64,000 nucleotides of DNA, taken from positions 10,733,694 to 10,797,693 of the forward strand of contig NC_092200.1 in the NCBI RefSeq assembly GCF_043641665.1, given 5' to 3'. A program made the position numbers and the translations under genes. Shown here piece after piece: positions 53,000-64,000 of this stretch (the first letter of the stretch is position 1; each line of letters starts with the position of its first letter). Origin of the DNA: Enoplosus armatus (taxonomy: Eukaryota > Chordata > Actinopteri > Centrarchiformes > Enoplosidae). Below the pieces are notes generated by a model that ran no database searches, had not been told where the DNA came from, and was given only the letters and a program-made list of their open reading frames with translations.

Positions 53000-55795
53000 G
53001 TAAATTAATTTCATTTGTACCAGACTTGCAATGACTATTTTAATTGATGAAATATAATTTATGTGTAGAGTGGGTCCTTAAACACAGTATATACTGTATG
53101 TGGTGCTGCATATACTTTTGTTTTCAATATATTAGTTGACCATTGACAATGTGGTAATTAAGGACATAACCAGATCATAGCTGCTCATACCTGCTCACTT
53201 TGGTGCTATGGGCATCACACCTTCATGTTGTGTGCTCTGCCTTCACAGGAATGTTGTGATATAAAGATCAAAGCTTTTGACCTCAGAGGGTAAAACCTGC
53301 ACTGGCAGTGTCAGCTTTAGGTACAGCAAACTTTATACTCACATCTATTGCAACTTCCAGTTGTGTTCTTCAACAAATTTGCAAAAATCTGTTGACAAAA
53401 GTGCACTTACTGTAAACTGAAAGTACATGACAAAATGAGCACACACCAGTCAGATTGGGAGGTCTTTATTTAAAGGCCTGATGTCAGCACAGATGACTCC
53501 TCTGATGTCAAAAGCCCAGTTTGTTTCAACATTTACACAAGTGCATTTGCAGTTTTAATCTGCACTGATTAGGTTGCATGTCATTACAGATGTTTCTGTA
53601 TCGGCATTTTACAGGTTTCATTCATGTTTCATGTAATATTTATGCTAAAGAGAGCACATACAATACATCTGATCCATATATGTGTTTTATAATCATATTT
53701 GTACATGGTATATTGGTATATTATATACCAATATATTGATATATTGGACAAATCCATTGTTTTATATTTTGTTATGATCACTGATGTAGTTTGGTTTTTG
53801 GAGTTAGGCACTCAAGTGCACCTTAATTGTTTTTTTTAATTTCCAAAATACCAGGAAATTGTTATTTTTTTGTACATGTAGATAATCATTATACCTTGAC
53901 TATCCTGAAACAAGTATACTGTAAGTTATTCATTTTTATATGGGAAAAATATTTAATTGATAGCATTTTTTATTGTTTTGTAAAAGGGTTGTAAATATAT
54001 CTAAACTATTAAAAAGTACTGAATATGGTTCATTTGCATGTCAACTCTTATAATGTTGAAGGAAATTTACTATAATGTAAATTAACTTGGTACATTTCTA
54101 TAAATGAAGCACTAGCATAATATTGGCAAGCGAATGCCTCAACAATTTCAACTTGTCAAATGTATCAGAATTTCTTGTCAAATCGGGACAGTTTCTCAGT
54201 ACTATCCAACACTGAGAAGGAATATCATCAGCATAAGGAAGACAAACACAAAACAACAACAACAAACATTTGCAAAAGAGTTTGCCATTGATACAAGCTT
54301 TAGTGGGAAATACTGCATTACAAAATAGGAAATTGACATTTTCCGCACTGACTGTATTTAAATCAACATTAACAACAAGCTATTTATGCAATGAACTGCG
54401 CTTTTCCTGTTGTGTTTTGTATTTGTAATAAAATGATCTATTTTGATTGTGTTTTTTTCTATTTTGTACAATTGAACCCATGTGGGCAAAACAGTACCAT
54501 TGTCCATTGTCCATTGTCTGTGCTGTCTTGTCTGAGGTCTTACTCATGCCTGATATTGATCAGAGTTTCTGCCCAAACTATCAATCCATCTCTTTGATTC
54601 TCAGTTTTCACTTCCAATTAAAACAGTGCCATTGCAAAGTCCCACATCCTGCATATCAAAGGCTGAGATGGAGAAGAGAAAACATTCTGGGGCTACATCT
54701 GAATCCTAATAAGAAAAGGTTGACTTTGGCCCCGTCCCTCCATGTCTACACAAATGAACAGACAACAGATAGGGTTTCAGGGGACCCTCTTGTTTGAGTT
54801 TGTCCAATGAAACCGTTGACCTTACTGAGATGGAGAGACAGGGAGCAGAGTGGAGTTCTAGAAGCAGAAAGAGTGAGTGACCCCCAGACATACAGACTAA
54901 ATCACAGAGTGGGCAAGGAGAAAGTCAAAACAAATGAAATGTACTTGCTCTACAGCTTTAAAATTGCGTGTAGACTTTGATGGAGAAAGTAGGAGAGAGT
55001 TGGTAAGAGGTTGGGACAAACATAGAGGGGGAGCCATAAATGTTCTGATGTGTTGGACAGATGCTCCAGTTTTTGCTCTTTTCTCCAGCTGGATTGCAGG
55101 ATATGGTTCTGGGCCAGCCTGCATCAAAGTTATACACACAGGATCAACAGGCTATCAACCAAACAAATTAACAAACAAACAAGACTGTAACATGTTTTAT
55201 TTGTTAGATAAACATCTGCGTTAGTTCAAGTGCAAACTGGGCTGCAGAAGACATCTTTCCAAGCTGAAACGTTTGCTGCACTCTAATGCACTTTGGCACT
55301 TTGCTTGGAATACAATGCCTCACATTTTCATGCTAAACTTTGCATAGCGTGAGGTTTTCAAACCGCTCCCTGCACTTTATTAAGGAGCTTCATCCATGCA
55401 GCCAGCCCTAACAGACCAGCACACTCCCTGGAGCCAACCAGCAGAGAGTTTTCGAGGAACACATTAGTATGCATGGGAAAAATCCTTCTGTCTGAGCAAA
55501 TGCCAGACCCGGAGCCAAACAGATGATTGGTGGATGTTTAAAAGGCACGTCAGTGGGATGAGGAGCAAGATGCTATGATGAGTGAGACAACCTGCTGCAG
55601 ACATTTACCTGGCTTCTCAATCAGTGGCAGAGGCTGAGCAAAGGTTAAGGATATGGATTTGGGTTCGGATGAAAGTAGCCTCTGATGGTTCAGGAATAAG
55701 AACAAAAGAAGACACTGTAAATGGAGTGCACATATTCTGCTCATATTCTTGTATTTATATCTATATCTATCTATATTATCATTATTCTGGACGCT
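53000..55795. other. Sequence downstream of pi15, no gene seen
   Basis: AT-rich DNA that may include a long pi15 3' UTR. It contains a small hairpin at 53713-53731 but no recognised exon or repeat. Confidence 0.55.
53713..53731. repeat. Short perfect inverted repeat
   Basis: Arms TTGGTATA and TATACCAA around a TTA loop, inside a TATTGG/CCAATA-rich patch (53707-53747). It lies 900 bases past the pi15 stop, possibly in the 3' UTR. Confidence 0.7.
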
Positions 55796-55799
55796 TTTT

Positions 55800-56230
55800 C
55801 TGAACTTCATTCAAACTTTAGAATGTTCCACTTCTTTAGGAATGGTGTTCTTCTTTTCAAAATATTCACATCATTTATAATATTTGAAATAGAATACGAA
55901 ACGGCTTTCACGTATCATATCTCAATTGACACTTGGCCTTATTTTTATTCTTCAACTGACACTTTACAATTACTTTCAGATCTTAAACTTCACCTAAATT
56001 TCAACTACTGTACTTAGATTAATGTCAACTACTTGAGACATTTCACTTTAACTGAAATTTTAACTACTTTTAATACTTACACATCAAGTGACGCTTCAAA
56101 CCCTTTCAGGTTCACCTTTGAACAATGCTTACACCTAAAATGAAACTTCATCACCGAATCTGTATTTTGACTGCAACTTCAACTGTTTCAGTATTTCAAA
56201 TGTTTTATTTCAAAACTTCAGCGCCAAGCG
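55800..56230. repeat. Degenerate ACTTCAACT-type tandem tract
   Basis: The motif ACTT(C/T)AACT and close variants recur every 10-40 bases (AACTTCAT, ACTTTACAATTACTTTCAG, AACTTCACC, TTCAACTACTG, GAAACTTCATC, GCAACTTCAACTG, AAACTTCAG). It looks like an old, diverged minisatellite or a satellite-like part of a transposon. Confidence 0.55.
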
Positions 56231-57449
56231 CAGGTACATTTTCTTTCAGAAAATGTTGCCTTTTCTAGTTTGGCTTAAGTTTGCATGATGTGATTGTACT
56301 CTATTGTTGTTTTATTTCAAGGGCAGTTAAGCAATAAGAATAAAATCTTTGATGAGCTCAGTTGAATGGGGGAGAGAGAAACACAATCAGAAAGACAGAG
56401 AGAAGAAACAGAGATTTCCAGTCTCCAGTTGCTGCAGCAATAAATCCTATTCAATTGGCTTATGCTATCAGCCAGTGCCAACACCTACTGAGGCCACGAT
56501 GACGCATATGTAAGCTCATCCGAAGGTGCACCACTTTTCCTAATAACACACGTGAATTACTGACCTGTCAGATAAACTGTTATTGCTAAAACAGTTTCGA
56601 CTCCCTCAAGTGTGAAGGTGGTGAAACGTTTATTTGGAAAGAAGATGGAGACTTCATAGGGACCACAGCAGGGTGATAGATTATTAACAGGGAGAGGTTA
56701 CGGGAGTCAGTTTCCAAAATGTGCAAGCAGTCATCCAACTCCAATAATGGTGAGAAGTATGAGAAAGAGTACAACACAGAAAAAGGGAGATAAATCTTTT
56801 GTGGAGGGAGCTTGTAGGTTTGCTGATGTTTGTTGTGCAGCTGCAGAAAATCTCTCCTCTCCTTCCTGTATCATCCCTGTACTCTACAACCTCTCTGCCC
56901 TCCCTGACTTCAAGCAGTGAATGGCTGAAAACTTGGCTCCTCTGTGCCTCGAGGGGGATATTGGGAGAGGCTTCTCTCTAACTTATTGTATTTTTTCTTT
57001 TTCTTCTGTCCCTGTTGGAAGCACAGCAACTATGTTTATTTTGCTCCCCTTGCAGCTTAACCATCGGAAATGCAGCCTGTGCCCGGTCCAAGCCTCGCTC
57101 TGTCCTCAAACCTCCCCAAACTCCACCACCGCCACAGCAACTTGAGGACTTCAGAATGGACCTGGAGAACTGGAGTTAATGCTCAATGTGGAAACACAAT
57201 ACAGTAAATATGGTTATGGGCGATATCATTATTCACCTCGTTATCTCAGCATAAACAGTTTGCAGAGGACAGTTTTATACTACCTGTGGTTGTCTAGGGG
57301 GGACAAATGAAATGAGACTGTCAACAGAGTTCTCTCATTGCCAAACAAACATCCCTCTTCCTCAGGAGCTGGGATGTTCGGCTGCTGAAGGCTGGAATAG
57401 ATATATTATTATCATTACACTACACAAAATAACAAATTACCTTGACGAA
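56231..57449. other. Noncoding sequence, no gene seen
   Basis: Unique-looking sequence with short frames only. Confidence 0.55.
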
Positions 57450-57836
57450 ACAATCACAACTCAATGTTCACTTACTTGCTTGTTCTGGAGCTTTTGACCA
57501 TATCACACTCTCTTCATCAGCAGATGGAGTTTGCTCAGTTGTCATGAACTCATAGATATTATAATTTCTCGTTAGTCTGTGAACTTTTAGGCCTTAATGT
57601 TGACCTTTACAATTCCTTCCCGATCAATCTTAACTCAAGGTCCACTTACTTGCTTATTCCAGAGCTTTCGACCATATCAGACAGTATCAGATGTCCTAAA
57701 ACTGCTCAAAATATAAAAATAATTGGGAGATTGAACATCTACAGTTCCGTGACAACAGATGAACCCCATTGGCTGATGAAGACCAAGTGATACTGTCCAA
57801 AGCAGAACAAGTCAGTAAGTGGGCCGTGACTTGAGG
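57450..57836. repeat. Complex fold-back repeat with internal direct repeats
   Basis: The unit at 57458-57505 (AACTCAATGTTCACTTACTTG, then GAGCTTTTGACCATATCA) is repeated directly at 57632-57680. An inverted counterpart lies at about 57725-57834, where GTGACAACAGATGAACCCCA and GGCTGATGAAGACCAAGTGA mirror TTCATCAGCAGATGGAGT and CAGTTGTCATGAACT. It ends CACTTACTGACTTGTTCTG when reversed. It is a noncoding fold-back element of unknown family. Confidence 0.7.
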
Positions 57837-60311
57837 TATTTTTGTCAGCTACTGTGTCCAAGGTCAAGACTGTACTGTCAAACTCAACAAATTACCTTCA
57901 TATTTGTCTAATATTTGTCTGAAAGAGAAAAAAACGGGATGCTCATTTAATATTATATGATATTATGTTTATATGTGTATAGGCAGGACATTTAATAGAA
58001 GACCATTTTAGGAAATTGCATCAGACATATATTTTGCCTGCATTATAATCATCCATGGCCACTTGGACACATTTTCACATACTGCATAGAAAACCTCCTC
58101 AGATATTTGTAATATAGCTTTTAAACTAAGCCAAACGTGTTGTATTCACATCTCTGACATGTGCATAGGTCAGGCCGGAGTATGTTGATATATGTGTTTC
58201 CCAGAGACTACAGAGCTACTTGAAGCATGTTTTGGGATCTCTTCAAATGTTGGCACATACATGTTAAAACCCTTCTGCTACCATAAATCTACCGGGGCAG
58301 CAGAGTTAACTGCAGGGCACCATTTTGCACCACTTCTTCTTTTGAGTTGGATGCCCTTACTTCAAACAAGGAGTAAAAAATAAGTCTTTTCAGGTACACA
58401 AATCATTTGCGGTGTCTCAGTTGTCTGTTTTGGTCTGTTATACTGTTTATTTAGGATAGTGCCACCATAACATGTGGGGAAATGTTCCATTTCTCCCAGG
58501 TTTTCATGGCTGAATTTACATGTACTCCCTACGTTGGCAACAGAGCAAGCTGTGCTGATGTTTCATGCAATCAGCCACAATGAAATAAGACACCATTTCG
58601 GTTGGAGCTGAATGGTGTATGTTATGGTCACTTTTCTCGTCTAGTGACTTTTCCATGGCAAAGTAAGCTCTTCACACGGTCTAGTAAAATATAAATAAAG
58701 CATATCTGGCATACCTCAGTATAGATATTCCATTTTATGACGAAGGACATAAGCTGGAGTTATGTCATAAAACTGTATAGTCTATATTCACCTCATATGT
58801 GACATTAAAAGTAATCACATGTTGTCGACCCAACATGTCAGACCCAGGCACTGTTAACCTCCACCACAGTGGGTATTAGAATAAATCTACAGTACGTTCA
58901 ACCCTGAGACAGACTAGACTTGACCCTTCTGGTTCAGCCTAAGAACATAAACTGAGGCAAAGGTGGCCCGTGTTCTGTGTTTGCCCTCCGTATCCTACTG
59001 TAGTCTTTGTCTTGGACGGGGCCACATTAGCCTCCGCGCGGGGCCTAGCAGGGACTTCAGACGAGCGACATCCTGCAGCTGCGAGATGTGGGCCAAAATC
59101 AATGTCCTCCCAGAAGTTCAGCATTGGGAAAGCGCTGCATAATCAGATGGGCTTTCCTCCTTTACTCTAAACTGTCTTTTATACCTGCAGTCAACAAGCT
59201 TACAGAGGCTTTGATGCTTATACTGGCTTATACTACACAGGCCTCTTTGCGCTCATGATGTATTGTAGCATTACGTGATTCCTTCTGATGGGATATTCTG
59301 TACGAACACAAGACATTCACTCTTTTATTACCTCGACTCTAGCAAAGTTCATTTTCGAATTTATGACTAGGTTAAAGAGAAAATGTTTGGACGTCTTATG
59401 TAGCAAACCAACCGTCATGTCAAATCCAAGAAAATGCATGATTATTGCATTCTCTCCAGAAGATGATATCAGATGACATTAGACTACTGCATTAGGCACT
59501 ATTGTGAAATGTCTTGGTTTCAACTGGTTTGCACCACAAGCAGCAACCCATGAAACATTCAGCAGAAAACACTCTGAAACAGTGTAATAGGAGCCTCTGG
59601 TAGAATTACTTAATTGGAAGCTTCATAAAATTTGACATAAAACAAAGGGAATTTGAGTACCCACAATCCCCCAGCTCCCAATGCCTCTACATTATCACTT
59701 TACCAAAATGTTAGGTTTTTTTTAGCTTTTTGTTTGCTCAAGATCATTACTGTTACAGACTGGGAGATGGAGAAGTGCCTCAGTCTTGAAGAAATATGCC
59801 AAGAGTTGCTTTGTGTTACAAAAGTGGGGAAGATGATTTATTTTAGTCTGTCATCATGAACTAGTTTTATATTTCTTTTCGTTTCCAACCTGATCCCCTA
59901 TGAGATACACTTTGTCTGAAAGTCAGACACTGACACCTGGTGGTTATACGAACACGTTTTCAGGCATTTTCTGGCAAATTGACTTGGGTAGTGTAATTCA
60001 ATTAACTGCTGTATGTTACACTGTGGATTGCAGTCAGTGTCATTAAAGAAATAAGTTCATAGATCTTTTTAGACTTATAACCACTGTTGCAATGATAAAT
60101 TACTGATATTTCATCACAAAGTAAACAGATTAAAGAATATTGTCTTTAACTTGATTGTCAACTCATGTAACATAGTGAAACAGGCTTATTTAGACTGCTG
60201 TATATAAGTGCAGTATAAGTATTGAATTTATATGTTCCTGTACACATGAAGCATCTTAGGCTACATATGGAAGACGACATGGAGGTTTTCTACAAGTTGT
60301 GACAGACATGT
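57837..60311. other. Noncoding sequence, no gene seen
   Basis: About 2.5 kb of AT-rich DNA. A small GC-richer patch (58970-59110) gives overlapping frames on both strands, but none matches a known protein. Confidence 0.5.
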
Positions 60312-60587
60312 GTATAAAGTACCAACTCACCAACTACAACAGTAAAATGCTACTCACACATTAACACATCAGTAATAATAATCCAGTTACATAATCTAAC
60401 ATTTATGTGGGCCATTGTTCCGCATAATAAGTAGTTTTTCTTTTGATACTTCAAGTACATTTTGCTGACTGCACTTTTATTTAAATGTAATTTTAAATGC
60501 AGGACTTGTACTTGTAATGGAGTATTTCTACATTGTGGTATTTGTACTTTACTTATGTAAAGGATCTGAATATTTCTTGCACCACTG
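60312..60587 (+). repeat. hAT-like nonautonomous repeat, right half
   Basis: Phrases include ACTACAACAGTAAAATGCTACTC, CAGTAATAATAATCCA, TTAAATGCAGGACTTGTAC, TGTAATGGAGTATTTCTACA, GTATTTGTACTTTACTTATG and the end TTGCACCACTG. The terminal CCACCACTG-like end is the complement of the AGTGGTGGAA start at 62516. I recall the whole element as frequent in percomorph genomes. Confidence 0.7.
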
Positions 60588-61359
60588 TGAAGCTCAGCTA
60601 TGTAGTTTGAATATTAACACAATGTGCTGTGCATGAAAATAGAAAGCGGAAAGGAGGGACAGAACACACATTAACATACAAAATGATGCTCTGAATGAAT
60701 TTGAATCCAAACAAACATTACATTGGTTTATTTTAAAATGTTAGTGTATAATTGCTTTCAGTCCTGTCCTTCATTTAATAAACATACAACAAAAATCTGT
60801 GATTACACAACTCTGCATTAACACCTGTGAGCCAAACACAGAACAACTCACAGTACAACAGTGTGTTCAGTGCTCACAGATGCATTGGTATCCCTTCACC
60901 ACAAGGGGGTAGAGGCAGACAAACTAAGCCAAACTGACCTGAAGTGGATATCTGAGGCAGCCTTCTGCTGCACACTGCTGATAATGTCACCAAAGCAATG
61001 ATGTAGAACGTCTGCCAAATGACCTTGATGCTCTTTACTCCCATTCTCACCCCGACTCTGTTCCAACGCTCTGACCTCAATTCAGCTCAACCAGAACCAT
61101 TAGGGAGCAACGTGCCAGATAACGTGGGCCAACAAAAAAAGTGTTCTTCGAGAGTGTTTGTGTGGTTTGCTGTTGTGTCCAGAGGCTACTGTTGTGTGGA
61201 TGCGGGGTCTGGCACGGCTGATGCATTCTGCTGGGTTCACGGGATTTCTCGCAAGACCACATGCTGAATGGAGGAGGTACCGAGTGGAGCATCTGGGCCC
61301 GTGGCTTAACAATGACTGTGTGGGTGTGATAGATAGAGCAAGGGGTAAAACAGCAAGAC

Positions 61360-61364
<5 letters not shown>

Positions 61365-61408
<44 letters not shown>
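61365..61408. repeat. (GA)n microsatellite
   Basis: Perfect AG/GA tract of about 44 bases, flanked by further purine-rich sequence out to about 61600. Confidence 0.95.
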
Positions 61409-61411
<3 letters not shown>

Positions 61412-61992
61412 CAGAGGAATGGAAAGTGGATGTATGTGTGTGAGAGGAGAAAGGGAATGTGTGTGTGCGCACATGATAGACAGAAACATACAGGTAGAGA
61501 GGAGGTCAGATGTGGAAGAAAGGAAAAATGTGAAATATTAAGAGAGTCAGCACAAGAGGGAGCAGTAGAGAACAAGAGATACAATAAAAAAGAAGGGATG
61601 ATAGAGCTGCTAACACAAGAAGCCCAAGCATGAAATCATTTATATTGCTCTACCGCAGGCGCAAATAGTGTATATTTACTGGCAGGCATTGTAATAAACA
61701 TTAATCAGAGAAAGTCTCGTCTGTTACAGATGGCTTGACCTAAATTACCACACTGTAAATCACAGAAATCCTGGAGCAGTTGGTAAATATTTCCTTTATC
61801 CACACAATTTCATTTTCATAGTCGGGGTCAGAGACGTGCTCTTACAGCCAGTCTTTGTGTATTTCAGCTGTAACCTTAATGTAATATAAGTCATTTCATA
61901 TCCCAAGCCCATAAAACTTATTTCGAGTGTTTAAAATAATTGCATGTTTTATGTATTGACTCATATATTTATGTTATGGAGGCATGTGTACC

Positions 61993-62036
<44 letters not shown>
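61993..62036. repeat. (CA)n microsatellite
   Basis: Perfect AC tract of about 44 bases. A second short CA run lies at 62122-62137. Confidence 0.95.
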
Positions 62037-62038
<2 letters not shown>

Positions 62039-62514
62039 CAGTCTCTCCTTTGCTGCTTCACCTCTCACTCTCTTACTGTCAAACAGAGACACACACATAT
62101 ATGCACTCTCTTCCTCCCTGTCACACACACACACACATCTAAATGTAGAGTAACATTAATTCTATAGCAGATGAATGAGTGTTTTCGGCGGTGCTTGCCT
62201 CCTGGGAGTTGTGGGCAAAGCGAGAGCGTTGCTATTTCAGCTGTGGTGTAAGAGGAGGGGGGGCCTGCAGGGTCTGACCACAGAGAGAGGGCCGCTGCTG
62301 GGGCTGTGGCCGAGGCCCCTGCTACTGACCCAGGGAGCAGACAGTAAACCCCAGGTTTATGGAAGTTCAGAATGCGGTGGGTCCTTAATGTGAGAGCTCT
62401 TGTATCACTTTCTGTACATATACAGAAGTAGGTTAGACAGCAGAGGCGCCCTGGAATAGAGGGTTTTATGTACATCTATCGTGTTCAGTGCACACTCATC
62501 TGGTGCATCTTAAG

Positions 62515-62729
62515 TAGTGGTGGAATATACATTTACTAAAGTACTGTAGCTTTGAGGTACTTGTACTTTACCTGACTACGTTACCTTTATGCTTAACTAC
62601 ATTTCAGAGCATGATATTGCAGTTTTTACTCTGCTACATTTACTTAACAATATTTAGTTACTTTTTAGATTTTACTTTTAAAAAACACATGACGAGCTTA
62701 TAAAATACAATGCACTGACAAGATTAAAC
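62515..62729 (+). repeat. hAT-like nonautonomous repeat, left half
   Basis: Starts TAGTGGTGGAATATACATTTACT, then AAAGTACTGTAGC, TTTGAGGTACTTGTACTTTACC, CTACATTTCAGAGCATGATATTG, GTTTTTACTCTGCTACATTTACTT and TTATAAAATACAATGCACTGA. It is the left part of the family whose right part is at 60312-60587. The copy stops where the next repeat begins. Confidence 0.7.
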
Positions 62730-63042
62730 CAGTGGTTCCAACCATTTTGGCTCATGACTCTTTACAAACAAGCCAGAGCATAAGAGTTTAGAGTTGATAG
62801 AAGTTCCACGAAAGAGACATTTGCCCACCATACTTTTAGATTTTTTTATTTTGATAAGTGTTTGAGGCCCAAAGAGGTCAAATTATCCAATATTCTATTT
62901 AAAAAAGGCAAATACTAGTAAAAATGTCCAACATGTGAATACAAATTTGTGACGCAGAATCTAGTTTTTGGGGTTTTTTTGTCTTCCATACCCCAGTAAT
63001 CATCTCATGACCCCTCAGATTTGTTGGAGATCACTCGACTAA
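62730..63042 (+). repeat. CAGTGGTTCC repeat, related to 6371-6545
   Basis: The left end is CAGTGGTTCCAACCATTTTGGCTCATGAC. The body has GAGGCCCAAAGAGGTCAAATTATCC, and the right part is CATCTCATGACCCCTCAGATTTGTTGGAGATCAC. It probably inserted in or beside the preceding hAT-like repeat. No coding capacity. Confidence 0.65.
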
Positions 63043-64000
63043 ACACAATCTACCAATCCATGGCCTCCCTCAGCTTCCAGTGGCCATGTTGAATCTGAAA
63101 TCTGACTCAGATTATGAATCTTAAAAAGCTAAAATATCTCAGAACTGTCCATTCAGTCCCCGACTCTCCTGGTGGGTAAGGGCTAAGGGCCAACAAAAAA
63201 AAAAAGAAGCATGAAAACATCAGGGAGTCATGGAAACAAGGGATTTACTGAAAAAGCAAAATCACTGTCGGCACATGGTTGGTTTGGCCAGCGTTTGGTT
63301 TATTATGTTTGTCAGGTAAAATACAAGAAGATTGTGTCTCCCTCTGTGGAAAAAAAAGTCTGTAGAAGGGGGCAAACACATAACGACCTGGTGATTAGCT
63401 ACTGTTTCCACAAGTGCCACAGCTACCAGTGAAAATGACCAGATGACAAAAGACAAAACCTGCCTGTTTCCATTATGGAATTTGCACTGTGTTGCAGCAG
63501 GAGGGGAAACGGTGACGACAAGTTCAGGGTTTGGAATTAACAGAGAGTTGGTTTGTGTTTTAATCCCTCCAAGGAGTCACCTGTGAACAGTTAGACCCGG
63601 GAGAATGGGGCCACTTTCGCTGCCAGGCCCCACAGACCCACAAAGGAGGCAGATCTGGTTTAAATTAATGTATTTTTTACCAAAACCAGTTACCAGGTGG
63701 GACAGCAGCAGTCAGTCAACAACCTGCAAGTGAATGTTACTGTTCTGAGGAAATCAAATAGAAACCATATATAAGATACAAATGTCATAGAAAGTATTAC
63801 AATACTTGACTACATATTAATTATCTTGAACCATAATCAATAAGGTCACTATTAACGTATCAGTCAAACGTACAGTGAACAAAGTTTCTGCAGGAATATT
63901 ATAAAACTGTACGTTTTCTGTGCATTTTTGTGTTTAAAGTAAACACTCTGGTTATACTTGTTCTCACGCACCACCCCGGACGCGCACAAAGGTCTTGGGC
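63043..64000. other. Right-hand flank, no gene seen
   Basis: Mostly unique-looking DNA. The last 40 bases (CACGCACCACCCCGGACGCGCACAAAGG) become CpG-containing and GC-rich, which could be the edge of a promoter beyond the window. I see no exon. Confidence 0.45.

Larger units (their letters stand above)
60588..62514. other. Noncoding sequence, no gene seen
   Basis: Contains a GA tract, a CA tract and a G-rich patch at 62170-62340. The patch gives open frames without recognisable motifs. A CTCF-like CCACAAGGGGGTAGAGG lies at about 60899-60915. Confidence 0.5.

Noticed and set aside
61100..61584. Long overlapping frames on both strands near 61.1-61.6 kb
   Set aside because: Arise from the GA/CT microsatellite and flanking purine bias (Leu-Ser or Arg-Glu runs).
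62175..62393. GC-rich 72-residue frame as a possible exon
   Set aside because: Starts on a non-ATG codon, shows no motif, and is flanked by microsatellites with no clear splice sites.

Overview
The window is nuclear DNA of a ray-finned fish, most likely a spiny-rayed (percomorph) teleost. Three intron-containing vertebrate genes lie in the order jph1 (minus), gdap1 (plus), pi15 (plus). The noncoding DNA is full of CA/GT and GA microsatellites, tRNA-derived SINE pieces, a Tc1 transposon and short nonautonomous elements of the kind common in teleosts. The same gene order and orientation is known from human 8q21. It is paralogous to JPH2-GDAP1L1-R3HDML on human 20q13, but residues in all three proteins fit the JPH1/GDAP1/PI15 side.

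Layout. 1-9344: the first two coding exons of jph1 on the minus strand, plus intron 1 and at least 5.4 kb of intron 2. The remaining jph1 exons would lie off the left edge. 9345-10847: a 1.5 kb head-to-head interval holding both promoters. 10848-13785: the complete gdap1 coding sequence in six exons (361 residues by my splice model). 13786-48350: about 34 kb with no host gene that I can support. It holds SINEs, a fold-back TTAA-flanked repeat family, one copy of which is split by a hAT-like element with a perfect 8-base target duplication, and a Tc1 element (38901-40537) with an open transposase frame. 48350-52816: pi15, with a TATA box, a probable noncoding first exon and five coding exons (259 residues). 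52817-64000: downstream noncoding DNA with more repeats. In other vertebrates CRISPLD1 follows PI15, but I see no exon of it here.

The three host genes do not form a pathway. Jph1 tethers plasma membrane to endoplasmic/sarcoplasmic reticulum, Gdap1 is a tail-anchored GST-like protein of the mitochondrial outer membrane, and Pi15 is a secreted CAP-domain protein. Their linkage is ancestral synteny. I found no CRISPR array, prokaryotic operon, tRNA/rRNA gene or convincing undescribed system. The most notable structures are the open-frame Tc1 copy, the nested hAT-in-MITE insertion and the long fold-back repeats. All splice sites were read by eye from GT/AG signals and protein continuity. Repeat family names rest on sequence features and general recollection of teleost repeats, not on a database search.
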